NCBI GenBank assembly: GCA_039621445.1
Contig: CP154954.1
Location: forward strand, 54,556,838-54,620,837
DNA from: Euglena gracilis
Lineage: Eukaryota; Euglenida; Euglenophyceae; Euglenales
Length of the DNA stretch: 64,000 nucleotides
Direction: 5' to 3'
Part shown: positions 33,518-44,989 of the stretch, in pieces
Numbering within the stretch: position 1 is the first letter of the stretch
Layout of the letters: each line of letters starts with the position of its first letter
Program-made: the position numbers and the translations under genes
Notes under the pieces: generated by a model
Told to the model about the DNA's origin: nothing
The model's input: the letters and a program-made list of their open reading frames with translations, nothing else
The model's database searches: none

Positions 33518-34276
33518 ATGTCACAGTCCCACAGCTCCCTCCGCAGCTCTGTCACCAGCCGGACGAACTCGGCACACACCGGCAACAGCCATGACCCTCC
33601 TAACGATGACCGAGGACGAGATCCATCCCTTGTGGACCTCCGAATCACCATCATGATGTGCTCAAAGTTTTGGCAAAATGCGCTTTTTTATGTGCAATTT
33701 GTGCTCAGCGTCTGATGAAAGGAAGGTGACAGGGGTTTAGGTCCCCTTCCTGACCCAAGGTGATCCACCAGGGGGTTCCAGGACAGCCCCAAAAGTCAAA
33801 AAATTTCCAGCATTTTGTACCATTCTTTTTAGCATTTTTGACAAAATTTACCCAACAAGTGTTCAAAAATAGTTTTGCCAGTGGGGAACACGTTGGTGGA
33901 TTAATCAATACAAAACAATTTTATACGAGGTTTGATGCAAGAACCATCAGACATACACAATCCGGGTTCAATATGAGGGCAGGTGGGGGGTCTGGATCTC
34001 CTTCCCCGGTCCAGAGGGGGAGTGGTGGTACCCTGCCCACCTGAGCAATGTTTCGCCCAGCTCGGCTGCCAACTTGTTCTTTCGCTTGTGGCCCTTGAAA
34101 GCCATTCCTCTCGCCATCCCGGGGCTCATGCCCACTGACTCCACCAAGCTGTCGGACGTCAAGTCGGGCACCGGGTCCTCGGCGCGTCGGCCGGGCCGTG
34201 CTGCGCGGGTAGCTCCCGCCCTGCCCGGTTCCGTGCACAGCAACCAGTCGGTGGACCGCCTGCGCCGCACCTAGCT
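33518..34276 (+). CDS. Ser-rich exons of an unidentified gene (possibly cyclase gene linker)
   Basis: About 33,518-33,640 reads SQSHSSLRSSVTSRTNSAHT then GNSHDPPNDDRGRDPSL; about 34,040-34,276 reads NLFFRLWPLKAIPLAIPGLM, then a basic Ser-rich stretch and SVHSNQSVDRLRRT before TAG at 34,274. Either the gene stops here, or the last exon is cut earlier (for example at TCG/gtggac, 34,252) and continues into 34,738. Low-complexity linkers of this kind precede cyclase-homology domains in large protist proteins, so continuation is plausible. Confidence 0.4.
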
Positions 34277-34737
34277 GGGCCCTCATGTCAGAGGTGGGGG
34301 GGGGTTCCTTTTGATGCTGCTGTGTTTCGCATTGCTGCGTTCCCCACTTCGATCCCCCACCTGGATGTTGTCAGGGCACTCAGGTGGACATGGGACATGC
34401 TTCGGAAGTCGGCAGTCTGGCAATGTGTGTGAAAACGTGTCGGGAGAGTAAACGACCGTGGAACACATGAGCCTGGCCTTCAGAAATGGCCCTGGAAAAA
34501 AGCCAGGCCTTGGGAAGAGGTTTGGACCTTTAGTGTTGTACCCCTTCCACATCTGCCTGGGGGGCGCTTTTCTAGTCTGTTTCTGTTTTTTTTCTCCTGG
34601 GTGGGAAGTGTGTGAAGTTTGGGGAATGCAGAAACATCATATTTTCCATCGTGCTTCTGAAGTTAGAGTCTGGTGCCATTTATTGCACAAATTAAATCTC
34701 GGAAAGCTCACAACGTTTGCGTAAACCATCAGCTGGA

Positions 34738-37700
34738 GGTGCCCCCAAGGTAACCATCTGTAGGTGCTGTCTGAGGGCCCGCCCCCGCACATACATGTAC
34801 GTCCGCTTCGTGTCCAGAAGGCACGCGGAGGACGACCAATCGGGGCAGCGGGCGACGGCGGTGGCGGCCCACGTGGTGACGGTGGCGAAGGGGCACGGGG
34901 CGACCATCGACAAGGTGACGTACGACTCCGTAGCTCTCCACTGGAACGTGGCTGGGCAGTGCGCCAGCGCCCCGCTGCAGGCCACCGCCCTCGCCCTGGA
35001 GCTGGCCTGCACCGCCCAGATCCTGCCCCCCGAGGCCCAGGCCGACCTCCGGCCAGAGTCCCGCTTTGGTGGAAGTTGGGAAGTTGAGGTTATGATTTTG
35101 GTGGCCAAAGGCCAGTCTCAACCCATCGGAATGCTCTCGGCAAAATAGCCCTCGCTCTGCTGGCGTCCGCTGCCGCCGGAAATCTGAACACAAGCCATCG
35201 CCCAAACCCTTCCCAACTCTGCAGGCGCCCCTTTTTTGACTAGCCGCTTGGCCCCAACCAGGTGAGGCATTTGTCCGACCGCTCCACTCATCCTTTGCAG
35301 GCAGACTGCTGCAAATCCAGTGGGCAGTCGAACGGGAAACCCAAAAAGAAACCCAAAAACCCCGTTGGGCTGTGGGTAGGAGGAGTCGTCTCCTTACTTC
35401 ATCCATGGGGATCAATCCTTGTCAAAGAATTTTTTACGTGTCTCACACCGAATAATTTCTTTTTTGTGGAGTGCTGCGGCGGATGGGGGGGAGTCCGACC
35501 CCCCACCTCCCGACCCCATCAGGCCTTCCTGCACATCACCAGGCATTATTTTTTTTTTAAGGCAAGATTTCTCAAAAAATTTTAAGGCGGTTTTTAAGGT
35601 TTTTTAAGGTTTTTTAAGGTTTTTTGAGGAATTTTAAAAAATTTTAAGGTTTTTTAAGGCATTTTTTTCCTCAGGTAAAATCTCAGACCCCGAAGATGGC
35701 CCGATGGCTTCAGACTCCTGTGGCTTCGGAACGCCCAAGGAAGAAGCCTCGGGCGAAGCATGGGATCAGGGCGATCCATGAGGGACAGATATTGCCATTT
35801 TAGGCATTTTAGGAATTTTAGGCCATTTTAGCTATGGGTTCCTGCATATGGGTCCCAAAATGGGTCAAAAAAAAAACAACACCCGGCGCCGAAGGCGCCG
35901 GAAAAATTATTTCGGGTCCAAAACTGCCCTGGAGGGACAGTCCTTAAGGGGCAGTTAACTAAAAAAAAAACCCGTCCCTGATGGACCGCCCTGACCCATG
36001 CACCCGCACCGGATAGCCTCATGAACACTGACAAAATAATCCAACTTTTTCATGTGAGCAATACCATGTTTTTTAAAAAGAACAAGTTTTTTATAAATAA
36101 ATTTCTTAAAAAGAAAAAAGTTTTTTAAAAATATGTTTTTTTAAAAAAGGCAACAAAAAAAAAGTCTGGAAAAACTTGAAAACGTGCTGAAAAAAAGCCA
36201 CTGAAAATCCAAAGAATTTCCAAGGGAAAAAATGTCAGTAAAATTTGATTGTTCCAAAATTTGGTCCATTTTTTTTGACCTGCATTTTTTGACACCCCTC
36301 CTAAAAACTAACAATTTTCATCCCTAAAATTTTGGTGATTTTTTTGGGAAAATGTGTAATTTTTCATCAAAAAACCAACCATGCATTTTGGGTTCATTTT
36401 TCAACGTAATTTTCAAAAAAAAATCCCCTGCCAAAATCCCTTTTCCTTATTTTTTGGTTGAAGTGTATGAGGACAGTATTTTTAAGGTTTTTTAAGGTCA
36501 TCACGGGGAAGAAGAACTTCCCCGGGGTGATTTTTTTAAGGTTTTTAAGGTTTTTTAAGGTTTTTTAAGGCATTTTGGCAAAAAAAATTTAAGGTTTTTT
36601 AAGGTTTTTTAAGGTTTTTTTAAGGCGCCTTAAAAAATAATAATGCCTGCACATCACTGTAAGGGAAGAGAACGGGGGGGGGGGGGTGTTGCTCCACTCG
36701 GCTGATGATGGTTTTCGGTGGGTCCTCCGTGTCCAATCACTTTGCTTGTATCCCCCCAGCTGACGGGGTTTTGGTTTTGGTTTCTTCACATAAGGTCCAG
36801 ACCTGCCCAAGCCAAATCCCAGTCTCCAGCTTGCAGGCTCCCCCAGTGCAGCCGCGGGAAACCCATCCCATGAACAAGCAAGTTTGGTGTGGGCACTGTC
36901 ACAGCAGAATGGCTCTGTGCTCTGGCTGCTGATCGGCATCGGCCATGGGCAGTGCACCGTCGCCACGGTCAGCGCGGCGGGGCAGCGGTTCTTCGTGGTG
37001 GGGGGGCCGGAGGTGAGCAACGCGGTGGAGGTGGTGGTGCGGGAGATGGCGGTGCCGGTGGGCTGCACCGTGCTCCTGTCCAATGCCATGCAGCAGGAGG
37101 TATGGGTGCGTGCACTGTACCTCGGGGTAGGTGCTCACTTTCATTCTGAGGTGTCCCGCCTAAAAGTTTTGATATTTTTTTGGACGGTTGGGGTGCATGG
37201 CTTTTCATATGCACTTTCCTGTCGTTTCCACAGGGAAGTTTTGGGGGGGGTGTAATCCTAATTGGGTTGTTTTAGGCCGTTTTGGGCATTTTCATGGAAT
37301 GGTGAGTTTGGAATTTTATGGCCGTTTTAAGGGGGGGGGGTAGAAATTTACATTCCTGGAAGTCGAAAAACAGAAACTGTGGGAGGACATCTGGTCCCCG
37401 GTTGTGTCACTGCGCTGCCGGACCTCTGGAGGGGGGGTAGTCGAGGTGTGACAGCTAAAAAGGTGGCACCTGTGTAAGCAACCTGCCTATTTTTGAACCT
37501 GTCGTCAGTTTGGAGGACTAGTTATTTGGGGTGGAAACGGCCAACACTACCGAAAGGCGCATTTGATTTTCAGAAGATATGTGTTATGCGATTATCCGTT
37601 CAAAATTTTCAATTCTGAAGAAGAGATACCGCCTTCACGGTGGGTACATGATTGGGAATGGCATTAAAGGAAAACGGTTTTGTTGGTTAACCGTAATAAA

Positions 37701-40700
37701 GGAGCCTTGGTTTTGCGCTGAGCTGTGTGTTGTGTGTGCTTGCCCCGGGTTTTCTGATGGATTTACGAGCACCCCTGCGTTCCCGTCCTCCTCCTGGGCT
37801 GTGCACCACATTTTATCATTCAGCGATGCAGGATGACAATGGAGCCAGAAAAGCAGGGGAGGGTGAAGCGCGGTTGCCTGCGCTGCTGTCCAGAACAGAG
37901 GGAGTGGAAATGGTTCAACACCATTCCGGCCATATCACACCATGCTGGCCGTATCACGTTCAAGCAATTCGAGAGGCTTGTGGCCAAAGTGAACTGAAGT
38001 AAGTATGCAGTGATCAAGTGCACTGTGTCCTGATTTCTCAGCATCAAGTGCCCTGCTGTCGACACAACTGGGCCCTGCAAAAGTGAACACAATTTATCCC
38101 ACCTGTTGACCCCAATTGAGAAAGGGCCTCGCCCTGAAAAGTTTTATTGTTGAAGCCAGAGCCAAGACAGGACGGAACTACTTTTGGAAGTTTTGTGTGA
38201 GAGAGTTTGCAGATGGATATTTGTGTACATAATGCATGGCACATCAGAACATTTCCAACACAGCTGCAAAGAATGAGCGGACACGTTGCGTTTTAATGTG
38301 CGTTTTTTTTTGTGGATGGTCCTGTCAGGTCGAGGGTGGAAGCCTGGCAGCAAAACTTGCCATCGATATCCTCCTCGTGGATTTATGCCTGCAACAGGTG
38401 GTACAGGAAGAGTTTCAAAAACATATAAACAACAAGCAGATGACATTCCAGGTGAGTGTCACGTCTTCTGATTACTCTTATCGTCAGCCCTTTTCTCTCT
38501 TTCCCCCCTTTTTTTCTGCCTACCCTGAACGCGTCCAGGCGGTTTCCCGCCTGACTTTTTTGATCGCACAGCTGGTATGCAGGCAGGGCCAGCCACCGGA
38601 TCCCACCGGATCCCACCGGGGATTTTTTAACCATTCGGCTGGTGGGTTCCCACCGGACCCCACCAGATCCCACCGGACCCCACCGGATATTTTTTCCAGG
38701 CACGATTTTCCCTCTGGATTTATGGCCCCAAAGTCTCATGCTGCAAAGAGGGATACACAACAGTGAATTGACTTTTTATTTATTTAAAAAAACACCCTTT
38801 CCTGCAGGTCAAAAAAAGTTGCAGGTTATGATTCGCGATGGCAAATATTTGGTGGCCACTGGGGTGGATGAAACCGACGACCATCGGGTGAGCAATGAGT
38901 ACATGATATCATGTGGTGATCCCACGTGGCGGCGGGGCAAAAGATACCGAGCACCTGGCTGGGCCCATTAAACAGAGCCAAAAGGTGACTCATGTGGGAC
39001 AAAAAAAAGACGCCAAGGCCTTGACCCCGGGGGCCATGCATGTGGCTATGCTGTGCACCTGCTGCATGGAATATCCGGCCAAACCACCTTGTTCCATGTG
39101 TTCCCCCCCCCCTCCCCCAAGGCAACCCACTGGAACCCTGCCGGATCCCCACCGGATCCCACCGGACCCCACCGGACCCCACCAGAGACCAAAAACCGGG
39201 GATGACTGTCCTTGCCTGCTGGTATGCACCATCCATCCCTCTCCATCATTTGTGTCTCGGCAAACCATCTCTGCATCCCACCTCATAATTGCAGGCCAAG
39301 CCTCAGTGTTCAAGGCAGGCAAGCCACCAGTTGGCTTCCACAGTGTGGACTCTGTATTTTCCTTCAGATGGGTAACTGCCTGCATCTTATCTTGGTCCCC
39401 ACCCACCCCATGCTAACTGCTGCATTGTTTTTCAAATTAAGAATTAAGGAGTTTCTGTGAAGGCATCGTGGGCTTTGAGATCACATCGGATGCCAGGAGT
39501 GCAAAATTTCAGAAACGTAAATTGTATTTCCTAGTTCTTGGGCTTTTTTTTGAGGTAACCATTTGCTTTACATGAGCCTTGGCAAAGGCAGGATAGCACT
39601 GGTGCACCTGCCCACATCGTCGGGGAGTTCTCTGGCCACCCGGGGGTACGGGAACACCATCAGCCATGCAGGGATCCCAGCAGGCACCGATATCTGGCCA
39701 ATATCGGTCTCGGCACAAGGCAGGGGTAGGGCTACTCCAACGATGGAGACCCTGCCTGGGGTATTCCCAAGAATTCTGGAGAAATTCCTTTGGTGACTGA
39801 CAGTTCAAACATTGGTGGATGTGGTGCATTTTTTTCAATCACATGGCCAGACAATCAGTACTTTTCACTGGCAATCATCCAGGCCAAATTCAGAAAAGTA
39901 CAGGACAATTCGGACAAAAACTGATGGTATATGGTTGCTGATGGTGCCATCTTTGCCTTTTCCCTCCAGATAGATTCCCCGACACCAACTCACCACACAC
40001 TCAACACGTACACACACAACAGGCGGATTCCCTCATGCAAGCGATCAACTGTGTCTGTCATGGTAGGCGGTAACCCGCATAACGTGCTTTGTTTTCAGTT
40101 GACGGCGGCAATCCGCATATATGTTCATTCTACACAGATATCTGCCTTAACAACCTATTTTGTTGGCTCGCACAAAAACCTCCATTCTGTAACACCTCTT
40201 GTTTTATTTTTTAGGTGGTCATCCCCGCATACTTGTAATATTCATCCGTTTCTCTAAGGTCGTTGGTAACGTAAACCACGGAGGCACAGCCTCGTGTCAC
40301 ATTTGTTTAAAATCACCGTATTTTTTATTATAAAAAAAACCTTTTACAAACAGTTCAAACATACCCCTCCCCCAATCACACAATTTGCATGTAATTGGAA
40401 ATTGTTTGGGCAGATTATGTGGAAAACAACGTCCCGAAGGTTTAGCCCAAAGCTGCCATGCACATCTCTGAATCAGGGGGGGAAAGTGCCCTTATGGGGG
40501 GGGGGTCGAAAACACTTAAAAACGTCAAAACTCGCAAAGAACGGTTGGGCAATTAGCACCGCCTAAGTCATTTCCTGTATACATATTTTTTGAGTTTTGT
40601 GCATTTTGTTTGTTCTTTCAAGTTTCTCACAGTTTTTGTCTCTCATTTGCAACAATTTTTGAGTTGCACACGTCGCTCATTTTTTGAGAATATGTTCGTC

Positions 40701-42323
40701 ACCCCTCGTCTTGCTTTCACCAATCTGTTGTTCCCACAGATCAAGTACGGTTTCCGGTGCTCCCCGCGCTTGTGGTACCGGGACGTCCTCTTCTGGGAGC
40801 CGGTCGAAAAGCGCGGCGGGTGCAAGACGGACGACGAGTGGATGTACCAGATCCAGCCAGGGATGTGTGTGAGTTCCGGGATGGAATGGAATGGAATAGA
40901 ATGGATCGCCCCCCCCCATCCTGTTTGGTTGGGTCGTGTCACTCTTTTTTTTTCGGTCAAGTTTTCCCATCAGTGCCCACAGTGCCAAAGGAATTCTCCC
41001 TTGCGAAGTGTTATTGAGGTCTTCTCCCACCTTCCAGGTGGGGTTCAGGGTTTTTTTTTACAGCCTTGGATCCTGGGAGGAGTAGGGTGGGTGGTTCCGG
41101 CCGCGCCCCCCCCCCCCCCCCCGGGGGTCCCCCAGGGGGGGGTGAGATATACTTTTCGGTGCCAAAATTTTTTGAAAGGTTCTATTTTTAAGCATTTTGC
41201 ACGATTTTTGGCCATTTTTTGGGAAAAGCTTGTGGGTCCCCCCAGGACCCCCCCTCCCCCTCGGTCTTAAAAAAAAACCCTGGTGGGGTTGGCTGAGCCC
41301 ACCGCACACCACCGTGAATCCAGCGCATGGACCGGGACGACACGGCGCTGGACGTGGGCCGCGCCCTGCAGGAGGTGTTCCTGCTGGCCCGTGCCGGGGG
41401 CCGGGCCGACGCGAAGGTGATGATGGGCGGCTCTGAATCAGTGAATTGCCTCTTTTTTTGCGAGGATGGTTGATAGGATCCGGTCTGATTGGTCGGCCTA
41501 AGGGGGGGGGTTATAGGTGGGGGGGTTTAGGTCCCGGAATTGTTGGTGAAAATCCGACCCCCCAAAATGACCCCGAAACCCCCCAAAATGGCAATTTTGG
41601 CAAATTTGGTTAAAAAAATTGGCATTTTTGATGATGGTCGGCATCAAAATTTTGCCAAAAAATCAGTTTTTTGGGTGGTTTGCGGCGGAAAAATTTGTCC
41701 CTGGCAGTTTGTATTTTTCTTCCCCAAGGGGGGGGTTAAAGGATCTGGTTTGGTTGGTTGGCCCGAGGGGGGGTTTATAAGTGGGGGGGGTGGGGTTTAA
41801 TCCTCGTCATTTCTTGTGGACTCGGCAACTCTTCCAGGCTCTGGTTCATTCACAGGCATCCTTTTGCGCACCGTTGCGCCGTGCATCTGCTCTGTCTCCT
41901 GTTCTCTTCGCTTTCCCCCTGAAAATATTTACAATCTCTCAAGTCAGAACCTGCTGGCCAGACTGGACAAGTTGGACCACCAGGCACCTCGACAAGTGAC
42001 ACGATTAATTGATTGAGACTTCTTTGGTTTCGTCCCGTGCCCCTCTTCCAGGAGAGGGGCACACCCCCCCCCCCCCCCCCCCCCCCGGCCAGCCCTGCCC
42101 CCCGCCCACCGGCCAGCTCTTGGGTGTCCTCCAGCGCGAGGTCCACCGCCTGCAGGACACGTACGCCGCAGACCTCTCCCCGCAGGATCTCGCCAGCCTG
42201 CGCCTCCTGCAGAGCCCAGGCCTCGCAGCACCGCAGCCCCCCCCCCCGACCATCAGAAGCCCCCCTTGCCTTCCCCAGTGTTCTGCCCGGCCACTGGGAG
42301 GCAAAGACAAGGGTTTGATTTGA
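34738..42323 (+). CDS. class III nucleotide-cyclase-homology-domain protein
   Basis: The family makes cAMP or cGMP; degenerate members are regulatory. Exons: about 34,738-35,050; 36,930-37,099; 40,740-40,868; 41,324-41,416; 41,948-41,995; 42,117-42,323 (TGA). The first reads GHGATIDKVTYDSVALHWN, the second LIGIGHGQCTVATVSAAGQR then FFVVGGPEVSNAVEVV and CTVLLS, the third IKYGFRCSPRLWYRDVLFW then DDEWMYQIQP. This is the order of the second half of a class III domain: Asp-containing strand, IGI(A/H)xG segment, VxGxxVNxA helix, final strands. It resembles kinetoplastid-type degenerate domains. The intron at 35,051-36,929 has nonconventional paired ends; later introns are GT-AG and phase 0. C-terminal exons encode a helical region (LLGVLQREVHRLQDTYAADL) and a Pro-rich tail. 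Catalytic competence cannot be judged, since the first half of the domain is not clear. Confidence 0.65.
35581..35665. repeat. (TTTTTTAAGG)n array, first block
   Basis: About seven imperfect GGTTTTTTAA units inside the cyclase-gene intron. Confidence 0.85.
36484..36628. repeat. (TTTTTTAAGG)n array, second block
   Basis: About ten GGTTTTTTAA units, interrupted by a short TCATCACGGGGAAGAAGAACTTCCCCGGGGTGA palindrome region. Same unit as 35,581-35,665; 36,040-36,480 between them is AT-rich and gene-free. Confidence 0.85.
38329..39371 (+). CDS. three candidate exons inside the large cyclase-gene intron
   Basis: 38,329-38,451 (gtcctgtcag; CAG/gtgagt) reads LAAKLAIDILLVDLCLQQVV then QEEFQKHINNKQMTFQ, 41 codons. 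38,819-38,887 (donor CGG/gtgagc) reads LQVMIRDGKYLVATGVDETD. 39,295-39,371 (cataattgcag; TGG/gtaact) reads VFKAGKPPVGFHSVDSVFSF. The first two keep phase 0, but including them would insert 64 residues between two adjacent strands of the cyclase domain. They may be alternative exons, part of another gene, or chance. Confidence 0.35.
38596..38694. repeat. 10-bp minisatellite (GGATCCCACC)n, block 1
   Basis: Tandem CCCACCGGAT/CCCACCGGAC units, about eight, with an AT-rich interruption. Recurs at 39,137-39,186. Confidence 0.85.
39137..39186. repeat. 10-bp minisatellite (GGATCCCACC)n, block 2
   Basis: Five units of the array seen at 38,596, ending CCACCAGAG. Confidence 0.85.
41046..41283. mobile_element. 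MITE family C, copy 2
   Basis: Terminal inverted repeats CAGGGTTTTTTTTTA and TAAAAAAAAACCCTG. The core has ATATACTTTTCGGTGCC and TTTTTGGCCATTTTTTGGG, as in 23,670-23,964. It lies in a cyclase-gene intron, 41 bp before the exon at 41,324. Confidence 0.75.
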
Positions 42324-43700
42324 GGTCCCCCGCCCGCCCTTTTAGTGAACCCTACCTGCGGCTGCAACATCTGCCCAATTTTTTTCTTTGGTTGGACTTT
42401 GGCCAGCAACGGCCTGCCACAGTTGGCCGCGGCTCCAACCGCGGATGTTCCCAAAAATAGTGTGATTGGGACCATGGCTGGCTGCGACCAGGGGGCCCAG
42501 ACATGCATTCCCATGGGATTTGTAGACATGCAATGTGTGCGCACAAATCGGCCCCCACAGGGCACCAGACCTCTAAGCCCCTCACTCGGCGCTGGTTGGG
42601 CTGCTGTGCCCTGTAGAGGCCAATAAAACGACGTTGGGTGGCAACGATTCACCTTTTTCAAGAGAACCTTGACAGTAACCTGGCCCAAATCCCACGAATA
42701 GCCTCATTTCCAGTTTGTCTAACGGTGGGGTGGAGCCGTGGCTGGACATGGCTGGCGAGGCCGAAGGCAAGCCAACCACAGAAGTGCAACCATGTTTTGG
42801 TTGGAACAGGGGCCGGCCGCGGCCAGCCACAGTCCAAGCAGCCTTGATAAGATGGTTGCTTACCGCAGCCAGCTGGCCTGCCGTGGCCAACCAAAGCGGA
42901 TGCAACCCACTCCCCAACGCTTTCGGGTTGGGCGTCATTCAACCCCCCTCGGCGTTTCACAAGACGCCCCTCGCCTCAGTCCAGCAGGCCGAGGCCTGCC
43001 AGCATGCACCGCCGCACTGCAGCGACGGGTTCCATGTGTCCGCCCCGTGAAACTTTCCTTCCTTCCAACTCCCTCCCCTGAATTTCGGGGAAGGTCTTCA
43101 CCCTGTACAGTGTTGCGATGGCTCTACTGCCGTGGCCAGCGCTTTGCAATGTGCTGCCTCGCAACCCCACCAACAGGAGGGAGAGAGGCAAATTAATGTC
43201 TTGCCATGGTTTTGGTACACCTGCTGAACTCCAGTGCGCGCAGTTTGAGCTGAGCCAATCCCCCCCAAGTAATAATGAAACCTGGTTTTGTGTTTCGCAG
43301 GCGACCCAGCCTGGCCCAGCGGTCTGGCCCGACCTGGCCCGGCTGTCTGGCCCGGCTCGGCCCACCCGGCGGCCCGGCATCATTGTACCGTTTCCGAGAT
43401 ATTTTTGGAAACATCGATTTTTTGACCCCCAAAACAACCCCAAACTGGCCCAAAAAAATGGGACAAATGTGGCCAAAAAAAAATGCACAACTCAGGCTCC
43501 ATGTGGACTTGGGGAAAACAGCAAGGCATGGTCAGACAGGGCATTCTAGGTCGTCCGGACTTTTCCTTTGATTTTGCTTCATCTTTGAAATATTTCACCC
43601 CCCCAAACCGCCCAAAAACACCCTGAAATGGCCGATTTGGCCCAAAAAAAACAGAATACAGACACACTGCTCCAGGGGTACATTTTTGTCTGACAAACAC
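42324..43700. other. no gene recognised; diverged GGCCAACC-type repeats
   Basis: Downstream of the cyclase stop. AATAAA at about 42,621 could be incidental. 42,390-42,910 contains repeated CAACGGCCTGCCACAGTTGG / GGCCAGCCACAG / GTGGCCAACCA-like segments in both orientations; related ones occur at 28,170-28,260 and 28,555-28,590. Frames are open on both strands without splice logic. Confidence 0.35.
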
Positions 43701-43724
43701 TTTCGGAGACAATGTACGTTTTTT

Positions 43725-43906
43725 CAAAATATATGTATATATTACATAATACATTTATATATGTATATATTATAGAAATGATATATGATATCATATATAT
43801 ATATATATATAAATTACACATCATACATATTACATATATACATATATTTGTATATGTATGCATATATATGTATGTATACATATACATACATGTATATATA
43901 CATATA
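43725..43906. repeat. AT-rich (TATA/CATA)n microsatellite
   Basis: ATATATGTATATAC-type array ending exactly at the left terminus of the family B MITE. Confidence 0.9.
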
Positions 43907-44437
43907 TGGCAGCGAGATCCTACTTGCCCCCCCCCCCGGAGCCGAGTAGAATCTCCAGGGGGGGGTCCAGGAAGCATCTCCCGCGTCTGACCTTCGGGGA
44001 AATTTGGGGTTATTGTTGGGGATGGGGTTAGGGTTCCGACCGTATTCCCATCGGGTCTCCCTTTCTGAGAATTTAGGGAGAGGTTAGGCCGCACGGCGGA
44101 CGAAATTCGGGGGAATTCCGGTCGAATTTGGGTATTTTGGGGGCCAACGGGGCGATTCCAAAATCTTCCCAACGGATCCCAACGTCTGGCCCAACTTTGG
44201 TCCCAAAAAGTGCCAACATTCGGCGTGCCAATCCCCACCCTAACCCTATTCCTAAAATTAAGTGCCAAATCTCCCCGGATCCGACCGATTTTGCCCGGAT
44301 CCGGCGCCGTTCCGGGGCCCCGCGGGACCGAAACGCGGGAAAGGTCGGACGTGGGAGATGCTACCTGGACCCCCCCCCCCCTGGAGGTTCCTCTCGGCCC
44401 CCCCCGGGGGAGGGGGGCAAGTAGAATCTCGCTGCCA
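43907..44437. mobile_element. MITE family B, copy 2
   Basis: A 531-bp element with about 90-bp inverted ends: TGGCAGCGAGATCCTACTTG and CAAGTAGAATCTCGCTGCCA, each followed inward by C/G runs, AGTAGAATCTCC-like sequence and ..GCATCTCCCGCGTCTGACC. Interior contains CACCCTAACCCTATTCCTAA. Flanked on both sides by TATATA, consistent with insertion into an AT microsatellite. Same orientation as 19,404-19,922. Confidence 0.85.
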
Positions 44438-44491
44438 TATATATAATATATACATATATATACATATATACATATATACATACATATATGC
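44438..44491. repeat. (TATATACA)n microsatellite
   Basis: AT-rich array joining the family B MITE to the fold-back element; a continuation of the array at 43,725. Confidence 0.85.
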
Positions 44492-44780
44492 GGCAGCCCC
44501 CAACTATAGGGCCCCCAGGGGGGTCCTTATAGTTGGGAGAGGGGGTCAAAATATATTTTTTGCGTTAACGATGGAATAGGGTTAGGTGCGCGACTTAGGG
44601 TTAGGGTTAGGGTTAGGCCCAACTTGTAGACGGGTGTTTGGTGTACAAGTTAGGCCTAACCCCAACCCTAAGTCGCGCACCTAACCCTATTTCATCATTA
44701 GCGCAAAAAAACTTTTACCGCCCCGCCCTCCCAACTATGGGGACCCCCCCCCTGGGGACCCTACAGTTGGGGGCTTGCCA
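44492..44780. mobile_element. fold-back element with TTAGGG core arms
   Basis: A near-complete palindrome of about 135-bp arms around a loop near 44,628-44,645. Outer arms are GGCAGCCCCCAACTATAGGG and CCCTACAGTTGGGGGCTTGCC. Inner arms carry TTAGGGTTAGGGTTAGGG on the left and CCTAACCCCAACCCTAA on the right, next to a shared AGGTGCGCGACTTAGGG / CCCTAAGTCGCGCACCT. No coding capacity. Confidence 0.85.
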
Positions 44781-44784
44781 TACA

Positions 44785-44888
44785 TGCATATATTGTGTAT
44801 ATATATACATATATGCATATATAAACATATATATGTATATATATATATATATATATATACATATATATGTATATATATGTATGTTTCG
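44785..44888. repeat. (TATATG)n microsatellite
   Basis: AT-rich array immediately right of the fold-back element. Confidence 0.9.
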
Positions 44889-44989
44889 CCAGCGGGATCC
44901 GGTCGCTCGCGATTGAAAAAAATTCTGGGTCCGGGGTCATGATGATAATCTGCCGTTTTCATTACCTACCCAGACTGGGGGGGGGAGGG

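Larger units (their letters stand above)
35051..36929 (+). other. nonconventional intron of the cyclase-homology gene
   Basis: Starts ggcCAGAG and ends CTCTGgctgc, with CAG at +4 to +6, CTG at -8 to -6 and a 5-bp helix. Removal joins ...ADL and LIGIGHG in frame (phase 1), the normal strand before the IGIxxG segment. Contains the TTTTTTAAGG arrays and T-rich sequence. Confidence 0.65.

Noticed and set aside
38596-39186. Regularly spaced repeats considered as a CRISPR array
   Set aside because: Units are directly tandem without unique spacers, and the context is eukaryotic.
43712-43990. Frame rich in Ile/Tyr
   Set aside because: Translation of the TATA/CATA microsatellite plus MITE end.
44580-44720. 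TTAGGG repeats as a true chromosome end
   Set aside because: Only a few repeats on each arm of a palindrome, with unique sequence on both sides; interstitial.
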